This document shows positions 1 to 5,450 of a stretch of 5,450 nt of DNA, piece by piece. The position numbers and the translations under genes are program-made. Origin of the DNA: Ardenticatenales bacterium (GTDB taxonomy: Bacteria; Chloroflexota; Anaerolineae; Promineifilales; UBA4811); contig DAOUVM010000199.1 of NCBI GenBank assembly GCA_030667645.1, positions 1 through 5,450 of the forward strand, given 5' to 3'. The notes under the pieces were generated by a model, which worked only from the letters and a program-made list of their open reading frames with translations, was not told where the DNA came from and ran no database searches. The stretch's first letter is position 1, and each line of letters begins with the position of its first letter.

Positions 1-969
1 GATTTCGCCCTCTATGATCTGCTGTTTCCTGACCGCTCTGCACGCTTGCGCCGCGACGCCCAACTCCTCGCCGGGACCGACCTGTTGCATCAACTTCCAG
101 AGCCCGTGCCGCCCGAGCCTGTCGTTCGGCTGGCGCACATTGCAGCCGAGACAATACGCGACTCGGCTCTCCTCTCCGAGTCGCCGGCGACCACTGGAGA
201 CCGGGGCCAGTTGGCACAGCGTCTGCGGTGCGTGGCCGCTCAACAGGCCAGTTTGATCCAATCCGGTTCGAAAGACCAGACATCCCCGCTTGACTGCCTG
301 ACCGATCTGCATGGCTACCTAGCCACACAGAGAAGCCACTATCCGGCCTTTCATTGGGATGGTCCCCTCCCCACCAAAGCGCCCCCGTCGCACCTTCCTG
401 GCGCGGTGGCGCTCGTTGGGCTGGAGAGGGAACTTATCATCGTGATGCCCGAGGTGGACCGGCCGCTGCTGGATCGCATCGACTGGAATGCAGTACTGGA
501 TCTGGTTTCGGACGATTTTACGGGGATCATGCTAGCCACACCTTGGCAACTTCGGCTAGCTGCTTCGATAGACATGGCCATGGAGCTCTACTTGCGATCC
601 TTTGAGTTGGTTTGGGGAAGTGATGTGCTGGCAGAATGCCAGCCGTCCGAGCAATACGTTCTGGCGAATGCAGCCGAGTTGCCGGTCCGCATTCTGGTGG
701 AACAGTTGCCGGCCGATTATGTGATGTCGGAAGAGACAGAGTTGGGCACGCTGATTCACGATGCGCAGAATACGCTGCTCAAGATACAGTTGCGCAGTGA
801 GGTAATGGCGCGGCGTAGAAAGATCCTCCCCCGCCGGCCGCCGGGACGGTTGCCCGGCCGGGAAACACCGCTCCATGACCGGGTTGCCGCCAATCTTGTT
901 TGTTTCCGCTGGTGGTCCGAGCACCTGACAGCAAGTTGGAAAGAGCTGGGCGGAATAGGGGACAGATAG
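1..969 (+). CDS. Unidentified protein, 5'-truncated (C-terminal part only)
   Basis: I do not recognise this gene. The frame is open from the first base of the window, so the real start lies upstream; an in-frame TTG at 46 is possible but has no convincing ribosome binding site and the reading continues through it. About 322 residues are visible, ending at TAG 967-969. The sequence looks like a soluble, mostly helical protein with no membrane segment. The best ordered-looking part is the stretch encoded by about 400-800, with alternating hydrophobic residues (for example GAVALVGLERELIIVMPEVD and FTGIMLATPWQLRLAASID). The last 55 or so residues are rich in Arg, Pro and Gly and look different from the rest, so a frameshift or a divergent tail near 800-870 is possible. 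It lies 311 bases upstream of clpB and need not be functionally linked to it. Longish frames on the opposite strand here have less protein-like composition, so the + frame is preferred. Confidence 0.65.
   Translation, partial: DFALYDLLFPDRSARLRRDAQLLAGTDLLHQLPEPVPPEPVVRLAHIAAETIRDSALLSESPATTGDRGQLAQRLRCVAAQQASLIQSGSKDQTSPLDCLTDLHGYLATQRSHYPAFHWDGPLPTKAPPSHLPGAVALVGLERELIIVMPEVDRPLLDRIDWNAVLDLVSDDFTGIMLATPWQLRLAASIDMAMELYLRSFELVWGSDVLAECQPSEQYVLANAAELPVRILVEQLPADYVMSEETELGTLIHDAQNTLLKIQLRSEVMARRRKILPRRPPGRLPGRETPLHDRVAANLVCFRWWSEHLTASWKELGGIGDR
834..862. repeat. Cluster of GC palindromes inside the 3' end of the first gene
   Basis: CCCGGCCGGG at 853-862 is a perfect 10-base palindrome. CCGGCCG at 834-840 is an inverted match to CGGCCGG at 855-861 with 14 bases between, so the segment could fold into a GC-rich hairpin. 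It encodes the Arg/Pro/Gly-rich part of the upstream protein. It has no T-run, so it is not an ordinary terminator, and it lies within the reading frame. In a GC-rich genome such patterns can arise by chance. Confidence 0.35.
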
Positions 970-1186
970 CTCGCTTGCCCGTGATGACGCGACCAGCCAT
1001 GGCCAGTGTCTCTGCCGACCAATCCATCTCCGCCTCAAAAAGAGAGTCACTCCATAATCTCCGGTCACGGGCTCTAGACATACGGCCGTCAGTGCGCCAG
1101 GAAACGATTCGAGGGGCGGCTGGGCTAACTGAATGGGTTGGGCCCATGCCGCCACTCATTTCTCTCGCTCACCCGTCCCGCGCGGC

Positions 1187-1214
1187 CTGACCCAGTTCTT
1201 ACACTCTCTATATT
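1187..1214 (+). promoter_or_regulatory. Putative sigma70-type promoter of clpB
   Basis: CTGACC at 1187-1192 matches TTGACA at 4 of 6 positions. It is followed after 16 bases by TATATT at 1209-1214, which matches TATAAT at 5 of 6. Transcription would start near 1221 and leave a leader of about 60 bases. A second -10-like hexamer, TATACT at 1233-1238, has no acceptable -35 partner. The assignment is by eye only. Confidence 0.4.
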
Positions 1215-1220
1215 CGTTTC

Positions 1221-1235
1221 ATATGCCCGCCATAT
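1221..1235. promoter_or_regulatory. Inverted repeat at the predicted clpB transcription start
   Basis: ATATG (1221-1225) and CATAT (1231-1235) are perfect inverted arms around CCCGC. The repeat sits at the expected start of clpB transcription, where a repressor site could act. The arms are only 5 bases long and match no heat-shock operator I know, so it may be chance. Confidence 0.2.
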
Positions 1236-1270
1236 ACTCGAGCGCCATAATAACGGCTGAGGATAAAGTG

Positions 1271-1275
1271 AGGAG
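1271..1275 (+). promoter_or_regulatory. Ribosome binding site of clpB
   Basis: AGGAG lies 5 bases before the ATG at 1281, a good Shine-Dalgarno sequence at the short end of usable spacing. It supports this ATG, which also gives the expected N-domain beginning (MDLNKFTQKAQEAV). Confidence 0.8.
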
Positions 1276-1280
1276 TCTAG

Positions 1281-3965
1281 ATGGATCTGAACAAATTCAC
1301 GCAAAAGGCACAGGAAGCAGTGTTGGGAGCACAACGACTGGCGGCCGAGCAGAGCCACAGCCAGATCGAGCCGGAACACCTCCTATTGTCACTGCTGCGC
1401 CAGCCCGACGGGGTGGCGCCAGAGGTCGTGGAGAGAATCGGCGTCCGGCCGGCGTCTTTGACCGCACAACTGGAAGGCACCCTAGGCTCGTTGCCGCGCC
1501 TGCAAACCCCCGCTGCTCAGCCAGGGCTGGCGCAGGAGACAACCCGGGCGTTGGCCCGGGCAGAAACAGAAGCCGGCCGGATGAAAGACGCCTATGTCAG
1601 CACAGAGCACGTCCTGCTGGCCCTATCCGAGACCGGCGGAACCGGTGACCTGCTCGCCCGCCTTGGAATCGACCGCAACGCCATTCTCCAGGCGCTCACC
1701 AGTATCCGCGGAGGCCAGCGGGTGTCCTCGCGGAATCCAGAGGCCACCTATCAAGCGCTTGAAAAGTATGGCCGAGATCTGACTCAGCTTGCCAGGCAGG
1801 GAAAACTGGACCCGGTAATCGGCCGGGACCAGGAGATCCGCAGGTTGATGCAGGTACTCAACCGCCGGACTAAGAACAACCCGGTCCTCATTGGCGAGGC
1901 TGGGGTAGGCAAGACCGCTATCGCCGAAGGGTTGGCGCAGCGGATCGCTCGCGGCGATGTGCCCGAAGGCCTAAAGGACAAACGGATCGAGGCGCTGGAC
2001 CTGGGTGCCCTCATCGCGGGGGCAAAGTACCGGGGAGAGTTTGAGGAACGGCTCAAGGCGGTACTCAAAGAGGTGACCGATGCGGCCGGACAGATCATCC
2101 TGTTCATCGACGAGCTTCACACGATTGTCGGTGCGGGCGCGGCCGAAGGCGCCCTGGACGCGGGCAACATGCTCAAACCGCTGTTGGCCCGAGGCGAGTT
2201 GCACTGTATCGGCGCGACCACTCTGGACGAATACCGCAAGCACATCGAACAGGACGCTGCCCTTGAGCGGCGTTTTCAGCCCGTTCGAGTTGATGAGCCG
2301 AGCGTTGAGGACACCATCTCTATCCTGCGCGGCCTAAAGGAGCGCTACGAGGTACATCACGGTGTCCGCATCCAGGACAGCGCTGTTATCGCCGCCGCTA
2401 CTCTTGGCGAACGCTATATCTCGGACCGTCAATTGCCCGACAAGGCAATTGACCTGATCGACGAGGCGGCGTCCCATCTCAAGATGGAGATCGACAGCAC
2501 CCCCACAGAACTCGACGCCGTTGATCGGCAGATCATGCAACTGGAGATCGAACGCGAAGCTTTGAAAAAGGAACGTGACAAGGCGAGCAAAGAACGCCGA
2601 AAAGAGACAGAGCGGGAGATCGAGAACCTCCGTGAGGAATCTAACGCGTTGCGCGCCCGTTGGGAACGAGAAAAGACCGCCATCCAGGCAGCACGCGAAA
2701 CAAAAGAGCGGCTCGAGGAGACCCGCATTGCCATCGAAAAGGCAGAACGGCGCGCTGATCTGGCAGAGGCGGCCCGGCTAAAGTACGGGGTCCTGAACGA
2801 GCTGGAGGAGACCCTGGCCAAACAAGAGGCTGGGCTGGCTGAGACGCAGACAGCCGGGGCGCTCCTCAAGGAAGAAGTGGGCGGCGAGGACATTGCCGAG
2901 ATCGTCAGCAAGTGGACCAAGATCCCGGTCAGCCGGCTGATGGAAGGCGAGATCGAGAAGCTGCTCCGAATGGAAGAGCGGCTCCACCGGCGGGTCGTGG
3001 GACAGGACGAGGCTATCAGAGCGGTGTCCAGCGCAGTGCGGCGCTCCCGCGCCGGCCTGCAGGACCATCGCCGGCCGGTAGGCACGTTCATCTTTCTGGG
3101 TCCGACCGGCGTGGGCAAGACAGAACTGGCTCGCGCTCTGGCAGAGTTCCTCTTTGACAGTGAGGATGCCATGATTCGCATCGACATGAGCGAATACCAG
3201 GAACGCCACACCGTCAGCCGGCTCATCGGCGCTCCGCCGGGTTATGTGGGCTATGACGAGGGCGGCCAGCTAACCAAAGCCGTTCGGCGCAAGCCCTACT
3301 CGGTGGTGCTCTTTGACGAGATCGAAAAGGCACATCCCGAGGTCTTCAACACCCTGCTTCAGTTGCTGGATGAAGGTCGCTTGACCGATGGGCAGGGTAG
3401 GACGGTCGACTTTACCAATTCCTTGATCATCATGACCAGCAATATCGGCAATTGGGTGAACGGGCGACTGGTGGGCGAGTCCACCGAGAAACCTCCCGGG
3501 GAACAGCTCGACCCGTCTCTGATCAGCCAACTGCTGCGCCGGCACTTTCGACCCGAGTTCCTCAACCGAATTGACGCCACGATTGCCTTTCACGGTTTGG
3601 ATCTGGACCAGCTCGTGGAGATTGTCGGTATCCAGATCAAGCGTCTGGCGGCACTACTGGCGGAGCGCCGGATGGGCATTACGCTGACGCCCACCGCGCA
3701 GCGGTTCCTTGCTGAACGTGGGTATGACCCCGCCTACGGCGCCCGGCCGATCAAGCGTATGATCCAGAGATTGATACAGGACCCGCTCGCCGTGCAGATA
3801 CTGGAAGGCAAATTCAGCGACGGCGACCACATCCTGGTAGATCTCGACGACGACACACTGGTCTTTCAACGAACGACTGACAAAGTGCCAGTTCAGAAAC
3901 AACCTGGTCCTTCCGTGACCGCTCTACCCGTGAATCACCATTCAAGACGGGAGGTTATTCCTTAA
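1281..3965 (+). CDS. clpB: ClpB, ATP-dependent protein disaggregase (Hsp100)
   Basis: This is a complete 894-residue class 1 Hsp100 ATPase. ClpB hexamers in the cytoplasm thread aggregated polypeptides through a central pore, normally with DnaK, DnaJ and GrpE. Domains: Clp N-domain with two repeats, about 1-150; AAA+ D1 with Walker A GEAGVGKT 205-212, pore-loop Tyr250, Walker B IILFIDE 272-278 and Arg fingers 330-331; coiled-coil M domain about 402-530; AAA+ D2 with Walker A GPTGVGKT 607-614, pore loop GYVGYDEGG from 654, Walker B ending D679-E680, Arg finger 763 and sensor-2 GAR 820-822. The long M domain of about 125 residues and the absence of a LGF/IGF-type ClpP-docking loop in D2 mark it as ClpB rather than ClpC or ClpA. 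Tyr502 aligns with E. coli Tyr503, a residue tied to DnaK control. All catalytic residues are present. A tail of about 32 residues follows the usual end of D2. Confidence 0.97.
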   Translation: MDLNKFTQKAQEAVLGAQRLAAEQSHSQIEPEHLLLSLLRQPDGVAPEVVERIGVRPASLTAQLEGTLGSLPRLQTPAAQPGLAQETTRALARAETEAGRMKDAYVSTEHVLLALSETGGTGDLLARLGIDRNAILQALTSIRGGQRVSSRNPEATYQALEKYGRDLTQLARQGKLDPVIGRDQEIRRLMQVLNRRTKNNPVLIGEAGVGKTAIAEGLAQRIARGDVPEGLKDKRIEALDLGALIAGAKYRGEFEERLKAVLKEVTDAAGQIILFIDELHTIVGAGAAEGALDAGNMLKPLLARGELHCIGATTLDEYRKHIEQDAALERRFQPVRVDEPSVEDTISILRGLKERYEVHHGVRIQDSAVIAAATLGERYISDRQLPDKAIDLIDEAASHLKMEIDSTPTELDAVDRQIMQLEIEREALKKERDKASKERRKETEREIENLREESNALRARWEREKTAIQAARETKERLEETRIAIEKAERRADLAEAARLKYGVLNELEETLAKQEAGLAETQTAGALLKEEVGGEDIAEIVSKWTKIPVSRLMEGEIEKLLRMEERLHRRVVGQDEAIRAVSSAVRRSRAGLQDHRRPVGTFIFLGPTGVGKTELARALAEFLFDSEDAMIRIDMSEYQERHTVSRLIGAPPGYVGYDEGGQLTKAVRRKPYSVVLFDEIEKAHPEVFNTLLQLLDEGRLTDGQGRTVDFTNSLIIMTSNIGNWVNGRLVGESTEKPPGEQLDPSLISQLLRRHFRPEFLNRIDATIAFHGLDLDQLVEIVGIQIKRLAALLAERRMGITLTPTAQRFLAERGYDPAYGARPIKRMIQRLIQDPLAVQILEGKFSDGDHILVDLDDDTLVFQRTTDKVPVQKQPGPSVTALPVNHHSRREVIP

Positions 3966-4099
3966 CAAGTGCCAATGAGAGTGTCGAAAGACGCGCTGTC
4001 AGACCAAGCGGAGCGCCACCCCATCCTTGCCTCTCACAACACCAGTTCTGCGAGTGTGATTGGCTCCGTAGCTGAATCTCGACACCGCACACTATGAAA
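3966..4099. other. Spacer between clpB and the next promoter
   Basis: No gene is seen here. Two weak inverted repeats are present: GCGCT/AGCGC (3993-3997 and 4012-4016) and TCACA/TGTGA (4034-4038 and 4055-4059). Neither is followed by a T-run, so I cannot name an intrinsic terminator for clpB. Transcription may read through into the next gene or end by another means. Confidence 0.5.
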
Positions 4100-4128
4100 T
4101 TGCTGCCCGCCCCATGCTGGGGTATAAT
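4100..4128 (+). promoter_or_regulatory. Probable sigma70-type promoter of the second Clp gene
   Basis: A perfect TATAAT lies at 4123-4128. TTGCTG (4100-4105, 3 of 6 to TTGACA) is placed 17 bases upstream. Transcription would start around 4135-4136, about 250 bases before the coding region. The weak -35 suggests help from an activator or from the GC-rich context. This promoter implies that the second gene is transcribed at least partly independently of clpB. Confidence 0.6.
4110..4122. promoter_or_regulatory. Palindrome in the promoter spacer, abutting the -10 box
   Basis: CCCCA (4110-4114) and TGGGG (4118-4122) are perfect inverted arms around TGC. The second arm ends on the base immediately before the TATAAT box. 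The position, between -35 and -10, is typical of an operator, but no known heat-shock regulator is recognised. As a hairpin it lacks a T-run, so it is unlikely to be a terminator for clpB. Confidence 0.3.
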
Positions 4129-4358
4129 GCCGGGGATGACGAGGCCACGAGACCCGGAGCTGGCCCGATAGCGGTCAGGACCAGCCACATTCAAGTCAGG
4201 TCTGATTCCTCGGGAACATGAAATGCACTCACCACCAACAGGCGCTCGATGGGAACCGCTTTGTCAGAAGCGCCAGCCTGGCATTCCTATAGCAGGATGT
4301 CCGAGAGCGGCGCTGGTCGATCCGGCGGATTTCTCTCGGTTCTCGCCTTGCGGTAGGG

Positions 4359-4368
4359 AGTGATCACT
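4359..4368. promoter_or_regulatory. 10-base palindrome just before the ribosome binding site
   Basis: AGTGATCACT is a perfect palindrome whose end touches the GGAG Shine-Dalgarno sequence. It could be a protein-binding site or form transient self-pairing near the translation start, or be chance. Confidence 0.2.
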
Positions 4369-4372
4369 GGAG
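4369..4372 (+). promoter_or_regulatory. Likely ribosome binding site of the second Clp gene
   Basis: GGAG stands 11 bases before ATG 4384, somewhat farther than usual. A second ATG follows directly at 4387. A GTG at 4360 in the same frame is the only nearby upstream alternative, but the AGGGAG at 4355-4360 overlaps it, so it cannot serve that start. Clp N-domains normally begin within two or three residues of the F-x-R-F-T motif, which favours 4384 or 4387. Confidence 0.55.
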
Positions 4373-4383
4373 TAAAAGACGCG

Positions 4384-5450
4384 ATGATGAGATTCGATCG
4401 ATTTACCGAGCGAGCACAGGATGCCGCGACTCGTGCCTATGAGATACTGCAACGCTTTAGTCACAACCAGGTAGACACTGAACACATTCTGCTGGCCCTG
4501 CTGGAACAGCCCGATGGGCAGGTGCCCCAACTTTTGGAGAAACTGGGCGTTGATGTCGAAGTGATGAAGCAGCGACTCGATGATGTGCTTCGTTCCAGCC
4601 CACGAGTAGGGATCTATGGTGGCGGCGCGGGTCAGGTGTTCATCACCCCACGCGTCAAGCGGATTATCGACCTGGCCAACGAAGAAGCAAACCGGCTAAA
4701 GGACGAGTACATATCCACCGAACACATCCTGCTGGCTGTATTGAGCGAGAGCAACACACCCCTTGCTCGCATCATGACCGAAGCAGGCGTCACCAAACCG
4801 CGGACAATCAAAGTGATCCAAGAACTCCGCGGTGGCCAGCGGATCACCGACCCGGCCGCAGAGAGCCGGATGCGGACCTTGGACCGCTACTCGCGAGACC
4901 TGACAGTACTGGCGAAAGCGGGCAAGTTGGATCCCGTTATCGGCCGGGACAGCGAAATCCTGCGAGTGGTTCAGGTTATCAGCCGTCGGACCAAGAACAA
5001 CCCGGTGCTGATCGGTGAGGCGGGCGTGGGAAAGACCGCCATCGTGGAGGGCCTGGCGCAAAAAATAGCCGACAACGATGTGCCGGAGATCCTGGCCGGC
5101 AAGACCATCGTTTCGCTGGATCTGGGAGCAATGGTGGCCGGCAGCCGGTTTCGAGGCGATTTCGAGGAGCGGCTCAAGGCTACAATTGAGGAGGTCCAGC
5201 GGTCTTCGGGCGAGATTATTCTGTTCATAGACGAGATACACAACGTCGTGGGCGCGGGCGCGGCATCCGGTGCATTGGATGCTTCCAGTATGATGAAACC
5301 CGCCCTGGCACGCGGAGAACTCCAGTGCATAGGGGCAACCACTCTAGACGACCACCGCCGCTACATTGAGCGGGATAGCGCCCTGGAGCGGCGCTTTGCC
5401 CCGGTCTTTGTGGATGAACCGTCGGTGGAGGACACCATCGCGATGCTGCA
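4384..5450 (+). CDS. clpC: Clp ATPase, ClpC-like, 3'-truncated (N-domain and most of D1)
   Basis: The frame is open to the right edge, giving the first 355 residues of a protein probably over 800 long. It begins MMRFDRFTERAQDAA, a typical Clp N-domain start. The two N-domain repeats span about 1-150 with a Gly-rich linker (GIYGGGAGQ) between them. D1 has Walker A GEAGVGKT 211-218, pore-loop Phe256 (usually Tyr), Walker B IILFIDE 278-284 and Arg fingers 336-337. Features such as DEIH, GELQCIGATT and SRFRGDFEERLK resemble ClpC, the unfoldase partner of ClpP. The N-domain phrase KDEYISTEHILL is more ClpB-like, and the diagnostic M domain and ClpP-docking loop lie beyond the window, so a second ClpB paralogue is not excluded. 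It is clearly not a recent copy of the upstream clpB, as the two differ at many positions outside the motifs. Its own promoter and long leader suggest separate control. Confidence 0.93.
   Translation, partial: MMRFDRFTERAQDAATRAYEILQRFSHNQVDTEHILLALLEQPDGQVPQLLEKLGVDVEVMKQRLDDVLRSSPRVGIYGGGAGQVFITPRVKRIIDLANEEANRLKDEYISTEHILLAVLSESNTPLARIMTEAGVTKPRTIKVIQELRGGQRITDPAAESRMRTLDRYSRDLTVLAKAGKLDPVIGRDSEILRVVQVISRRTKNNPVLIGEAGVGKTAIVEGLAQKIADNDVPEILAGKTIVSLDLGAMVAGSRFRGDFEERLKATIEEVQRSSGEIILFIDEIHNVVGAGAASGALDASSMMKPALARGELQCIGATTLDDHRRYIERDSALERRFAPVFVDEPSVEDTIAML

Larger units (their letters stand above)
970..1280. other. Intergenic region upstream of clpB
   Basis: No convincing gene is present in these 311 bases. 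Short frames on both strands cross it but have poor composition and no ribosome binding sites. No stem-loop followed by a T-run was found after the upstream gene. Three perfect 8-base palindromes occur: GCCATGGC at 996-1003, ACGGCCGT at 1082-1089 and CCGCGCGG at 1178-1185. Their role, if any, is unknown. The last 100 bases are more AT-rich than the rest and hold the likely clpB promoter. CIRCE (TTAGCACTC/GAGTGCTAA), HAIR (CTTGAGT/ACTCAAG) and CtsR (GGTCAAA repeats) heat-shock operators were looked for by eye and not found. Confidence 0.7.
4136..4383 (+). promoter_or_regulatory. Long structured 5' leader of the second Clp gene (candidate cis-regulatory RNA)
   Basis: The predicted transcript carries about 248 leader bases with several hairpins visible by eye. 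A nested one pairs 4140-4144 with 4208-4212, 4150-4154 with 4199-4203, and 4159-4166 with 4178-4185 (8 pairs, one mismatch). Others are GGCGCT/AGCGCC (4241-4246 with 4269-4274), a bulged CATTCCT/AGGATG (4282-4288 with 4294-4299), and CCGAGAG/CTCTCGG (4301-4307 with 4333-4339) enclosing ATCC/GGAT. AGCGCC at 4269-4274 could instead pair with a second GGCGCT at 4309-4314, which would disrupt the last hairpin. I do not recognise a known riboswitch or RNA thermometer. GC-rich DNA gives chance pairings, so function is unproven. Confidence 0.35.

Noticed and set aside
556..1155. A 199-codon frame on the - strand across the end of the first gene
   Set aside because: It overlaps a more protein-like + frame, has no visible ribosome binding site, and its sequence has no domain-like pattern.
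900..1190. A 96-codon + frame across the gap before clpB
   Set aside because: It overlaps the end of the upstream gene, has no ribosome binding site and has unremarkable composition.
2429..3226. A 265-codon open frame on the - strand inside clpB
   Set aside because: It is antisense to the highly conserved M domain and D2 of clpB and is very Ser/Arg-rich, as expected of a mirror of a GC-rich coding frame.
3993..4059. Candidate terminators for clpB
   Set aside because: The stems are 5 base pairs with long loops and no following T-run.
4093..4117. Sigma32-like heat-shock promoter (TATGAAA ... CCCCATGC)
   Set aside because: The spacing is only 10 bases, shorter than the usual range, the -35 is imperfect, and sigma32 is characteristic of Proteobacteria; the TATAAT box explains the region better.
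4094..4171. A 25-codon frame starting ATG 4094
   Set aside because: It starts upstream of the -10 box of the only strong promoter here and has no Shine-Dalgarno sequence; only its last part (from 4136) is worth considering.
4248..4260. Resemblance of GATGGGAACCGCT to the T-box motif of tRNA-sensing leaders
   Set aside because: The consensus is AGGGTGGNACCGCG; here the TGG and ACCGC parts are one base too far apart, the flanking bases differ and no terminator follows. A covariance search (Rfam T-box) would settle it.

Overview
The window is GC-rich bacterial DNA in which every recognisable gene lies on the + strand. Two consecutive genes encode Hsp100/Clp double-AAA+ chaperone ATPases. The first is a complete ClpB disaggregase (1281-3965). 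The second is a paralogue that begins at 4384 and runs off the right edge; what is visible looks ClpC-like. Upstream, entering from the left edge, is the 3' part of a gene I do not recognise (1-969). No rRNA, tRNA, CRISPR array, transposase or phage gene is visible.

Organism: the base composition and the side-by-side ClpB and ClpC-type genes would fit a GC-rich lineage such as Chloroflexota. This is an impression from protein sequence style, not a demonstrated assignment.

Layout: (1) 1-969, C-terminal part of an unidentified protein with an unusual Arg/Pro/Gly-rich stretch near its end, encoded by nested GC palindromes. (2) 970-1280, a 311-base gap with a plausible sigma70-type promoter (about 1187-1214), a small inverted repeat near the expected transcription start, and a good Shine-Dalgarno sequence. 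(3) 1281-3965, clpB, with N-domain, D1, long coiled-coil M domain, D2 and a roughly 30-residue C-terminal extension. (4) 3966-4383, a 418-base gap with no convincing terminator. It holds a strong TATAAT promoter (4100-4128) and then a leader of about 250 bases that can form several hairpins with mutually exclusive pairings. (5) 4384-5450, the N-domain and most of D1 of the second Clp ATPase.

Together: ClpB normally works with DnaK/DnaJ/GrpE to pull proteins out of aggregates. ClpC-type ATPases normally unfold substrates for the ClpP protease. Adjacent genes would place refolding and degradation side by side in protein quality control. The second gene has its own promoter, so the pair is probably not, or not only, one operon. 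I see no CIRCE, HAIR or CtsR box. If the genes are heat-inducible, the means is not one of these standard operators, and the structured leader before the second gene is the most interesting candidate.
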